NCBI RefSeq assembly: GCF_014650035.1
Contig: NZ_BMUE01000007.1
Coordinates: 186,001-250,000, forward strand
Length of the DNA: 64,000 nucleotides
Source: Streptomyces lucensis JCM 4490
GTDB taxonomy: Bacteria; Actinomycetota; Actinomycetes; Streptomycetales; Streptomycetaceae
Reading direction: 5' to 3'
The translations under genes were made by a program, and so were the position numbers. Positions 1-8,500 of the stretch are shown one piece after another (position 1 is the stretch's first letter; the number at the start of each line of letters is the position of its first letter). The notes below the pieces were generated by a model that made no database searches, had not been told where the DNA came from, and worked only from the letters and a program-made list of their open reading frames with translations.

Positions 1-357
1 GTCCTCGCGGTCCATGTTCGCCCGTACCACGGACACCTGCCCACCGACCAGAGGCACACCACCGCATCCGAAGGTCGCGACCGCCCATCCTGGAATCGTG
101 CGGGTTCCTGACCGCCACACGGCCAGCACCACAACGGCGGTCAGCACCGCCCAGATCAGCGCCGGGAAAGCAGCGGCGGCCCACAGCGGCATGGAACCGT
201 CGGGCCTGCCGGAAGCAGCGCTCCAGTGAATCGCCAACCGGTCCGGCAGCCGGCCACTCGCAGCCGGCGGCAGTCCGGCCAGCAGCACCAGGACCACGGC
301 AGCCCAGCCTGCCAGGCCCCAGGCTGCCCCGCTCTTGCGTCGCGCACCGTCGGTCAC
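1..357 (-). CDS. DUF1648-like membrane protein (partial, runs off the left edge)
   Basis: The frame stays open from a GTG at 355-357 to the window edge (119 codons). The N-terminus has a hydrophobic helix (about residues 14-30), then a motif resembling the DUF1648 signature (IHWSAASGRPDGSMP, about residues 46-60), then a second hydrophobic stretch (about 63-85). DUF1648 proteins are small multi-pass membrane proteins often encoded directly after YtrA-type GntR regulators. That is the arrangement here: the GTG overlaps the TGA of the GntR gene (GTGA), suggesting translational coupling. The C-terminal part and the biochemical role are unknown. Confidence 0.7.
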   Translation of the reverse strand, partial: MTDGARRKSGAAWGLAGWAAVVLVLLAGLPPAASGRLPDRLAIHWSAASGRPDGSMPLWAAAAFPALIWAVLTAVVVLAVWRSGTRTIPGWAVATFGCGGVPLVGGQVSVVRANMDRED

Positions 358-701
358 GGCATCCCCCTGATCATGTCGATGAGGTCGCTCTTGCCGTAGC
401 CCAAGTGCGCGGCGTCGGCCACCAGGTCGCGTACGCGATCCACCAGTGCGGAGCGCTGGTCCGCTCCGTCGGCGACCGCCACGCCCCGGCCCCTCCGGAA
501 CTCGAGCAGCCCCTCTTCGCGTAGCGTCCGAAGCCCCCGCAAAACGGTGTTGACGTTCATTCCGAGCGCCCGGGAGAGATCTCGCGCGGGGGGAAGCCGC
601 TCGCCCGGCCGGCACTCGCCCTCGGCGATGGCCCGCCGGATCGCACCGGCCACCTGCTCGTGCAGGGGGCGGTTGTCGGCGACGTTCAACCTCAGAAGCA
701 T
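354..701 (-). CDS. GntR family transcriptional regulator (YtrA-like, short)
   Basis: This 115-residue protein has an N-terminal winged helix-turn-helix. LHEQVAGAIRRAIAEGE and RLPPARDLSRALGMNVNTV are characteristic GntR sequence, followed by the wing (LRTLREEGLLEFRRGRGVAV). Only about 40 residues follow the HTH, as in the YtrA subfamily, which lacks a large effector domain. The gene overlaps the downstream DUF1648-like membrane gene by 4 bp, so the two are probably one operon, with the regulator likely repressing its own promoter. The effector is unknown; YtrA-type regulators often respond to cell-envelope or antibiotic stress, but nothing in the sequence fixes this. Confidence 0.85.
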   Translation of the reverse strand: MLLRLNVADNRPLHEQVAGAIRRAIAEGECRPGERLPPARDLSRALGMNVNTVLRGLRTLREEGLLEFRRGRGVAVADGADQRSALVDRVRDLVADAAHLGYGKSDLIDMIRGMP

Positions 702-902
702 GGTGCTAAGGAAAATAGCACCAACGGGCCTTAGATGTCAGTGTGTTCGGTGTATCAGCAGACTTCGCCAGCTGCGCTTGAAGGCCCAACACGCCCCAGT
801 CGGTGACGGCTCGTCCCCGATCCGGGTAGTACGTGGGGCGGCTCTCGTCCGACAGCGCTGTGCAACTATGTGAACCGGGTGTGCGGTAACGGACGGAGAG
901 CC

Positions 903-1748
903 ATGGATACCGAAGGCATGCACGAGCTAGACAGGGCGCTGGTACTGGGTCCCGGCGGGCGTCTTGGCACCGCTTGGACGGCCGGACTGATGACGGGGCT
1001 ACGCAGGCTCGGCGTTGACCTGGGTGAGGCCGATGTCATCGTGGGCACCTCAGCAGGGGCGATCGTCGGCGCAGTCATGGCCACCGGGCAGGACCCCGCC
1101 CGCCTTGCCACCGTCCGGCGCTCCGCCAACGCCTCGTCCGTGCTGCACCGTCCCAACCCGGCGGTGACGGGCTCGGTGTTCGCGGTACTCGGCGATCCAA
1201 GCCTGGACCCCGCCGAAGCCCGTCGCCGGGTGGGTCGTATCGCCCTGGAAACGGTCGACGAGCAGGCGGAGAACCGGCTGATCGCCCAGCGCGCCGCACT
1301 GATCGCCGCTGACAGCTGGCCGCAACGCCCTCTGCTGATACCGGCGGTTGACGCCGAGAGCGGCGAGCCGATCGTGTGGGACGCCGCCGCGGGTGTCCCA
1401 CTGGCTCGCGCGGTCGCCGCGTCCAGCGCCTTCCCCGGGATTGAGCCCCCCGTCACCGTTGACGGCCGCCACTACTTCGACGGCGCCCTGCGAGCCGGCA
1501 CCAACATCGACCTGGCGGGCGATGCCCGCACGGTAGTGGTGGTCGACCCGCTCGCCCACCGCCATCCATCCCCCACCGCCGAAGGCGCCCACATCATGGC
1601 CCCCGATCCGACCGCGGTGCGCCTCCTGGACGCCGAGCAGAGCGACCCCGAAGTGTGGCAGGCGGCCTACCAGGCGGGCGAAGCCCAGGCCGGCACGGCA
1701 GCTGAGGAACTACGCGCGCACTGGCGACCTGCCACAGCCCGACGCTGA
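903..1748 (+). CDS. Patatin-like phospholipase family protein
   Basis: The protein is about 281 residues from the ATG at 903, which has a GGAGAG about 5 bases upstream; a GTG at 870 is also in frame but has no comparable site. The oxyanion-hole motif is GPGGRLGTAW near the N-terminus, the nucleophile elbow is GTSAGA (GxSxG), and the catalytic Asp is in DGALRAGTN, where most patatins have DGG/DGA. These three elements define the Ser-Asp dyad of patatin acyl hydrolases, which release fatty acids from lipids. There is no signal peptide, so it is probably cytoplasmic. It is divergent from the GntR gene, with about 200 bp between them. The substrate is not predictable. Confidence 0.85.
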   Translation: MDTEGMHELDRALVLGPGGRLGTAWTAGLMTGLRRLGVDLGEADVIVGTSAGAIVGAVMATGQDPARLATVRRSANASSVLHRPNPAVTGSVFAVLGDPSLDPAEARRRVGRIALETVDEQAENRLIAQRAALIAADSWPQRPLLIPAVDAESGEPIVWDAAAGVPLARAVAASSAFPGIEPPVTVDGRHYFDGALRAGTNIDLAGDARTVVVVDPLAHRHPSPTAEGAHIMAPDPTAVRLLDAEQSDPEVWQAAYQAGEAQAGTAAEELRAHWRPATARR

Positions 1749-2152
1749 AATTCCACTGGCTCGAAGAGATGGGGCGCGTCGGCGTGCGCGCGTGGCTCTC
1801 GAAGCTGCACGTGCGGCCCGGCGGCATTCACGCCTTCGACCGGGACTCCCGAGGCGCAGATCAGCGAGGCCGCCGTCGCGGCGCACCGCAACTGGCCGGA
1901 GCGCCTCCTCGCTACCGACCGAAAGAGGCCGTACACGCTCCAGGCTGGAGGACACCGTCGCCTGGATTCCATTGTGGGAATGACTCTTTTTCGGTAGCCG
2001 CATTAGCCATCCACGGGACCGCGGAATCCTTGATACGGAATACGGTCACCCCATGAAATCAGTCTCAGGGACATGGCTTCGACGGGTAAGTCAAGACTTA
2101 CCTTCAGAGAACTTCGGCCCTATGGTGTGGCTCAAATCGAAGGAGCCTCCTG
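1749..2152. other. Intergenic region upstream of helR
   Basis: About 400 bp without a convincing gene. Short open frames exist on both strands but show no recognisable domain or ribosome binding site. The only clear structure is the perfect palindrome at 2085-2102 described separately. Confidence 0.5.
2085..2102. promoter_or_regulatory. Perfect 18-bp palindrome (8-bp arms), candidate operator of helR
   Basis: GGTAAGTC and GACTTACC flank an AA centre, 51 bp upstream of the TTG start of the HelD-like gene. The arms match perfectly and the AT content is higher than the surroundings, as expected for an operator or promoter-overlapping site. It does not look like the rifamycin-associated element known upstream of some actinobacterial helR genes (a GC-rich repeat), so a different regulator may be involved. 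A 5'-UTR hairpin is the alternative. Confidence 0.5.
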
Positions 2153-4234
2153 TTGTCGAAATCGATTGATCCCGTCGTGCGTGCGGTTGCATCGGAGCAG
2201 GACTATGTGTCCTCGTTGTACGGGTTGCTCACTGAGCGGCTTTCCGAGGCGCGAGAACAGCGAGCGAGGGTGCTGAAGGCCCCTGCGGACAGCGTCGGCG
2301 AGGCACACGAGAGAGAAAACACCGCTGAGCGTCTGGCCAAGGAAATCGCCCGGCTGGAGGGAGCCGAAAAGGGGCTGGTCTTCGGGCGCATCGACTGGAC
2401 GGATGGCACGGTCCTGCGTATCGGGCGGATCGGACTGTGTACGGAGGAGGACGACCTGCCTCTGCTCGTGGACTGGCGCGCGAACGCGGCGCGACCCTTC
2501 TACGAGGCGACACCGGTCCACCCGATGAACCTGCGGCGGCGCCGGCACCTGCGCCTCGAAGAGCGCACGGTCATCTCGGTGAGCGACGAACTGCTGGACG
2601 GGACCGCCCCGACCGACCAGGACATCGTGGGGGACGGCCCGTTGACCGAAGCTCTGTCAGCACGGCGTACGGGCAGGATGCACGCGGCCGTCGCGACACT
2701 GCAGGCCGAGCAGGACGAGGTCGTCCGTTCCGCCCACCGCGGGGTGACCGTGGTGCAGGGCGGTCCCGGCACCGGCAAGACGGTGGTCGCCCTGCACCGG
2801 GCGGCCTATGTCCTGTACGCGTTCCCGCGCGCCGCGGAGGAGGGTGTCCTGGTGGTCGGCCCGAACGCCCGGTTCCTCGACTACATCTCGCAGGTCCTCC
2901 CCTCCCTCGGAGAGAACGACGTCACTCTGGCGACCTGCCGGGAACTGGCAGGAGTGCCCACGGACACGGTGGACCCGTGCGCTACGGCGCGTCTCAAGGG
3001 CAGCTCCGACCTCGCCGACGCCTTGGCCGGCCTGCTGCGCGTCCACCAAGCCCCCGCCGGTGACTTCGCCGTGCGGGTCGGGCAGGAACTGGTTCGCCTG
3101 TCCGGCGACGAAGTGGCCACGGCACGCGACGCCGCTGTGGCGGCCGCACCGGGGCACAACCCGGCGCGCCAGGTGTTCAAGGAGCTCTTGGCCGACGCCG
3201 TCACCGACGCGATGCAACGAGACATGGGCGACCTCCTGGAGCAGATCGACGCCGATGCCGAAACGATGACGGGCCTGGACCTCGACCGGTTCACGGGAGC
3301 CGCTCAGCGCCGTGCCGAAGGTGCGGCCGACTCGGGGCCGGTACATGAGCTGGATGTGGACGCCATCCGAGCCGATCTCCTGGACGACGCCGTCGTCGAC
3401 CGGGCGGTGGAGGCGTTGTGGCCGCGGCTGGTACCCGGTGACCTCGTGAAGGCGCTTTTGACGAACGCGGACGCTCTCGCCGAGCGTCTGCCCCTTCTGA
3501 CCGCGCAGGAGCGGTCGCTTTTACTGCGCGGCCCGGACGACCCGTGGACCGATGCCGATGTGCCGTTGCTGGACGAGGCGGCGAGCCTGGTCGACGGTCC
3601 CCCCGAGCGGACGTACGGGCACGTCGTCGTCGACGAGGCGCAGGAATTGACCGCCATGCAGTGGCGGATGATCGTCCGCCGCTGCCCGGCAAGTGCGATG
3701 ACGTTGGTGGGTGACTTCGCCCAGGCGGGCCCGGTCGCGACAGCACGCGACTGGAAGGAAGCACTGAGCCCCCACGTCGGACCGCGGTTCAAGCTGCACA
3801 ACCTGACCGTCAGTTACCGCACCACGCAGGAGATCCTGGAAAGCGTCCGGGACCTGCTCAAGCGGATCGCTCCGGATCGCGAGCCCACACGGTCACTGCG
3901 CAACGGTGAGAGCCCTCGCACCGTGACCACACCTCCGGACGGGTTGGTCACCGCCGTCGTTACGGAACTCCGCGCCCAGAGCACCGCACACCCCGGCGAG
4001 CTTCTGGGAGTGATCTGCGCGGACACCAGAGTGAGTGAGCTGACGGCCCAAGACATCGCTCACCACGCGCGCATCGTGCCGGCGTCCGAAGCCCGCGGAC
4101 TGGAATTCGACGGGGTCGTCGTCGTGAACCCCGAGGAGATCACCATGGCCCGCCCCGGTGGTGAAAGGGACTTGTACGTGGCCCTGACCCGGGCCACCAA
4201 ACGCCTCTGCACGATCACCGTCCAGCCCGCCTGA
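2153..4234 (+). CDS. helR: HelD/HelR-like RNA polymerase recycling ATPase (UvrD/Rep superfamily)
   Basis: This 693-residue protein has superfamily 1 helicase motifs: Walker A GGPGTGKT at residues 203-210, Walker B as VDEAQELTAMQWR, motif IV around VSYRTTQEIL, and motif VI VALTRATKRL near the C-terminus. The N-terminus is a long helical arm (residues 1-70) typical of HelD, followed by a segment with DLPLLVDWRANAARPFYEAT, a HelD-family signature. Family members bind RNA polymerase, clear stalled or drug-bound complexes and can confer rifamycin tolerance in actinobacteria; that role is inferred here. The TTG start is chosen because AGGAG lies at 2141-2145. It is a single-gene unit preceded by a palindrome. 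Confidence 0.85.
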   Translation: MSKSIDPVVRAVASEQDYVSSLYGLLTERLSEAREQRARVLKAPADSVGEAHERENTAERLAKEIARLEGAEKGLVFGRIDWTDGTVLRIGRIGLCTEEDDLPLLVDWRANAARPFYEATPVHPMNLRRRRHLRLEERTVISVSDELLDGTAPTDQDIVGDGPLTEALSARRTGRMHAAVATLQAEQDEVVRSAHRGVTVVQGGPGTGKTVVALHRAAYVLYAFPRAAEEGVLVVGPNARFLDYISQVLPSLGENDVTLATCRELAGVPTDTVDPCATARLKGSSDLADALAGLLRVHQAPAGDFAVRVGQELVRLSGDEVATARDAAVAAAPGHNPARQVFKELLADAVTDAMQRDMGDLLEQIDADAETMTGLDLDRFTGAAQRRAEGAADSGPVHELDVDAIRADLLDDAVVDRAVEALWPRLVPGDLVKALLTNADALAERLPLLTAQERSLLLRGPDDPWTDADVPLLDEAASLVDGPPERTYGHVVVDEAQELTAMQWRMIVRRCPASAMTLVGDFAQAGPVATARDWKEALSPHVGPRFKLHNLTVSYRTTQEILESVRDLLKRIAPDREPTRSLRNGESPRTVTTPPDGLVTAVVTELRAQSTAHPGELLGVICADTRVSELTAQDIAHHARIVPASEARGLEFDGVVVVNPEEITMARPGGERDLYVALTRATKRLCTITVQPA

Positions 4235-4384
4235 CGGCTCGGCGCCGGCGTCGTCACCGCGGGCGCACCCGCGAGGTACGGACACCGGACCGCACCGGGC
4301 TGTCCGACCTGCGCTCAACGAGCCGTAGACCGCCTTGCTACGTATAGTCCGATTGGTGACACTCAGAGAAGGGATGGACCCCCC

Positions 4385-4714
4385 ATGTCTGTGACTGTTT
4401 ACGCCGACGTCGACTACAAGGGCAAGAGCGCCACGCTCGACCAGGGACGCCACAAGCTCGACCCGTCCATGAACGACTGCATCTCCTCCGTCCGCGTGCC
4501 GTCAGGGTGGAAGGCGACGCTTTACGAGCACGCGGACTTCACCGGGGCACAGATCACCCTGGAGGCGGACACCCGGAAGGTGGACGGCGCCCTCCACGAC
4601 AAGGCGTCCTCGATCGTCGTCGCCGAGACGGAGGAGGACGACGGTCAATACATCTTCTCCGCGGAGAACGGTGACAACTGGTTCTACTTCGAGGACCACT
4701 CGTCGTCCGACTGA
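4385..4714 (+). CDS. Small beta/gamma-crystallin family protein
   Basis: The protein is 109 residues. It contains two Greek-key repeats, each with a calcium-binding clamp of the N/D-x-x-S-S type (NDCISS and HDKASS), plus the aromatic Y/F-x-x-x-x-Y/F-x-G pattern (VYADVDYKG and LYEHADFTG). This is the core of microbial beta/gamma-crystallins, compact calcium-binding proteins often linked to stress or dormancy. There is no signal peptide. An acidic tail (about residues 80-109) follows the domain. A TATAGT box (4343-4348) and AAGGGA (about 10 bases upstream of the ATG) are plausible expression signals. It stands alone, convergent with the downstream minus-strand biosynthetic operon. Confidence 0.85.
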   Translation: MSVTVYADVDYKGKSATLDQGRHKLDPSMNDCISSVRVPSGWKATLYEHADFTGAQITLEADTRKVDGALHDKASSIVVAETEEDDGQYIFSAENGDNWFYFEDHSSSD

Positions 4715-4852
4715 CGCCGCATCCGCCGCCCGGACCGGCGCGGACCGCAGCGTCCGGATGGCGTGAGACCGATCAGTGACCCTGAACAGCTGTGGTGCGC
4801 CGGCAGGGAGCTTCGGCGCGAGGACCGAGAACCTCGCCGTCGGGACCGCCGC

Positions 4853-5494
4853 TCACGGGAGGACGACGGCGAGGGTCGCCGTACCGGCGCTGCCGACCAG
4901 GGCCCGGCGGCCGCCGGACAGCACGGGCGGGATCAGGGTGAGGATGCGGACACGGCGTGGAGCCTCGCAGAACAGGCCCTGGCGGCCGGCCTTCACCGCT
5001 GCCTCCTTCAGGGCCCAGGCCGCTGTGAGCAGTTCAGGGGACTCGCGGGTGAGCTGTCGCTCCGCGGGGGCCAGGACATGGGCCGCGGCGCGGCCTACGG
5101 AGGGAGCGGCGCTCAGTTCGCACAGGTCCACGCCGACCGCGCCGGGTGCGACAGCCGCGGCGACGTGGTGGGCCGTGTGGCTGATGGAGACCTGGAGGCC
5201 GGGGACCGAGAGGCGAGGGCTGCCGTCGGCGCGGGGGAGGATCTCCACCTCGGTGACCGGCCGGCCGGTCACCGAGGACACCACGGTCTTGGCGAGAAGG
5301 CGGCCCGCTTCCCACTCGGCCTGCCGCCACCGCGGCAGGCCGTGGAAGACCTGCCGCTCGGCAGGGGTGAACAGCGGCAGCGGCGACCAGGAGGGTGTCG
5401 CGCCGAGAAGATCGCGCCGGGCCACGAGGAAAGCAGACTCTTCCCAGTGGTGGACTCGGCCCGGCGCGATCGCGGGGAACACGGCGTACGGCAT
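4853..5494 (-). CDS. 4'-phosphopantetheinyl transferase (Sfp-type)
   Basis: The protein is 213 residues. Sfp-type motifs are the metal-binding GVDLCE at residues 121-126 (usual GVDxE spacing, with Cys where many have Glu, and Glu next to it) and WALKEAAVKAG at 160-170, the W-x-K-E-A motif. It transfers phosphopantetheine from CoA to the conserved Ser of carrier proteins. It starts 15 bp after the PKS/oxoamine synthase gene on the same strand, so its natural client is probably that gene's ACP (Ser1052). It is the last gene of the apparent three-gene operon. Confidence 0.88.
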   Translation of the reverse strand: MPYAVFPAIAPGRVHHWEESAFLVARRDLLGATPSWSPLPLFTPAERQVFHGLPRWRQAEWEAGRLLAKTVVSSVTGRPVTEVEILPRADGSPRLSVPGLQVSISHTAHHVAAAVAPGAVGVDLCELSAAPSVGRAAAHVLAPAERQLTRESPELLTAAWALKEAAVKAGRQGLFCEAPRRVRILTLIPPVLSGGRRALVGSAGTATLAVVLP

Positions 5495-5509
5495 GGCGGC
5501 CTCCGCTCG

Positions 5510-8500
5510 TCACGCGGCGGGGGCGATGTCCGCGCCGCCGGCCCGCCGCAACTGCCCCGCCAGGGCCGCGACCGTGTACCGGATCTGTTCCGGCGTGTGC
5601 TCGCAGGTGAGGAAGAACCGCAGCCGGGCCAGCTCTTCGGGAACCGCCGGGTGGAGGATGGGGTTGACGCTGATCCCCTGTTCGAAGAGCGCCCGGGCCA
5701 GCCGCAGCGTCTCCGCCGAGTCTCCCACGACGCACGGCACGATCGGCGTGCCCTCGCTGCCTCCCGTATCAAGGCCCGCCCCGCGGGCCAGGCGCAGGAA
5801 CAGCGCCGCGTTCTCCCCGAGCCGGGCAAGGCGCTCCGGTTCGGCCCGCATCAGGCGCAGCGCGGCCAGTGAGGCGGCCGCGTTGGCGGGAGTCATGCCC
5901 GCGCTGTAGACGAAGCCCGGCGCGGTGTAGCGCAGATAGTCGACCACTGCACGGTTCGCCGCGACGTAACCGCCGCATCCGGCCAGCGACTTGGAAAGAG
6001 TGCCCATCCACAGGTCGACGTCGGGGCGCTCGACGTCGAAGTGTTCGCCGACACCTCGCCCGGTGGCGCCGAGCACACCGATGCTGTGCGCCTCGTCGAC
6101 CATCAGCAGCGCCCCGTGCCGGTGCTTGACCGGGACCAGGGCCGGCAGGTCGGCGATGTCACCGTCCATGCTGTACACGCCCTCCACCACGACCAGTACC
6201 CGTCGGTACTGGTGGCGGATCCCGGTGAGAAGTGCGTCCAGGGCCGCCGCGTCGTTGTGCGGGAAGGGCCGCCGCGTCGCGCCGGACAGCTTGCAGCCCT
6301 GCAGGATGCTGTCGTGGGCGAGCGCGTCGTGGACGATCAGGTCCCCCGGCCCGACGAGATGTCCGATCACGGTGACGTTGGTGGCGTGCCCGCTGGTCAG
6401 GGTGATCGCGTCGTCGGTGCCCAGGGTGCGGGCGAGTTCGCTCTCCAGACCGAGGTGTGGGGGACGGGTGCCGGACAGCAGCCGACTGGCGGAAGCCGAT
6501 GTGCCGTACTGGTCCACGGCCTCTTTGACGGCCTCGCCCACCTTCGGATGCGTGGCCAGGCCCAGGTAGTTGTAGCCGGAGAAGGAGACGAGTTCCCGGC
6601 CGTCGACGACCGTCCGATCCGTCATCCCACCGTCGTGGACCAGGAAGTACGGGTTGGGCAGGCGGAGTTCACCGAGCCCGTCGATCCGCTCGTGGTGCGC
6701 GGTGACCTCGGGGAAGCACTCGATGCGCCGTTGCTCCTCCGGCGGCGGGGCGCCGTCCTCCGCGGCATCCTCCCTGATCATCGCCGTGATGCTGCCGACG
6801 GTCGGCCGAGCGCACCGCTCGTCGATCGTGAGCGAGGGCCAGCGGGCCTTGAGCGATGTGAACAGGTCGGTCAGCATCAGCGAGTCGAAGCCGAGGTCCT
6901 CGACCAGGAGTTGACCGGCCCGCAGTTGTTCCACCGGGAAGGCGCTGACGCGGCCTATGTGCTCGAGTACGGCCTCCTCGGCCTCGGGAGCCGGGCAGGG
7001 GCCCGGCGGGGCGGACGCCTCGGCAGAGGCGGCCGTGGGCCGGGGCAGGGCGTCGGCCGTGGCCGTGTCCTTGGCGGACAGGGTGTCGTTCAGGTGCCTG
7101 AGGAGAGTGACCTGCTGCTGGATGAGGTCGAGCAGTTCGTGCATCGGGGTCTCCGTGGCCGGGTTGTCGGTCGCGCGGCCGGACGCGTGGACGACCGAGT
7201 TGCCGGTCGTGGGCTGAGGCTGGGAGTGAGCCGGGGACTGGGACTGGGACTGGGGCTGGGACTTGCCGGGCTCCCGCCCGGGACCCGGACGGCGCACCCA
7301 GTAGGACCGCTCCTCCAGCCGGGCCACCGGAAGGTCCAGCGGCCGACGATCCTCCTCCCGCACCAGGGTCCGAGGGTCGACCGGAACGCCCAGGACCGCC
7401 AGCCGAGCCAGGGCCCGCGGAAAGGCCCACGTGTCGTCCGGCGCCGTACAGGCAGCGACGACGTGGACGTCGTCGTGGCCGGTGAGGTTGCGGCGGACCG
7501 AGGCGAGGAGTGAACCGCCCCCAGTCACCTGGAGGAAGACACGGGCGCCGGCGTCGTAGGCGCTGCGCACGGCGTCGTCGAAGTGGACCGGCCCGGACGA
7601 GTGGCGCGCCCATAGTTCACGCAGCCGCCCCGGCTCGCCGCACATTGTGCCGCTCACGGCCGAGACGAACGGCAGGCGAGGCGTGCCTAGGGGGCGGCGG
7701 GCGAGATCCGCGCGCATGGCGTCGTCGGCCCGGGTCAGCCGCGGCGAGTGGAAGGCGCTGGACGCCTCGAGGACGGAGGCCGCGATTCCCGCCTCGGCAC
7801 AGACCCGCCGCAGCGCTGCGAGCCCTTCCTCGGTGCCGCTCACCACGATCTGGCGCGCGTGGTTGAAGCACGCGAGCCATACGTCGTCGATGCCCCGCAC
7901 GAGCCGCCGGCAGGTGTGCCTGTCGGCCTGCACGGCGAGCATCCCGCCTCGGGACTCCGTTTCGGCATCCTGCATCACCGCACCCCGGTGGGCGAGCAGC
8001 CGTACGGTCTCCTCGGCGGTGAGGAACCCGGCCGCCGCGGCGGCGGCGAACTCGCCGAGGCTGTGGCCGAGCGCGAGGGCGGGGGTCACGCCGCACGTGG
8101 CCAGCAACTGGGTGGCGGCGATCTGCACGGTGCCGAGCACGGGCTGGCACACCTCGGTGGCGGCGAGCCGCCGCCTCGCCTCCTCGTGCGTACAGCCGCC
8201 GTAGAGCAGACCGGACACGTCGGTCCCCGCGACGGCGCCCAGCGCGCCGACGACGCGGCGGAACCCGGCGAACCTCTGGTTGAGGGCCCGCAGCATGCCC
8301 GGCTGCTGACTGCCCTGGCCGGGGAAGACGAAGGCCACACGGCGCTCGGCGGGAGACAGGGGGGTGTCGGCGGCGAAGGCACTGTCGCCGAGGTCCCCCC
8401 GGGCGCCCTGAGCCAACTGCTTCCGGGCCCGGCGCAACCGCTCGGTGAACGCGGCGGCGTCGTTGGCCACGATCGCGAGCCTGCTGGGCAGTAGCTCGCG

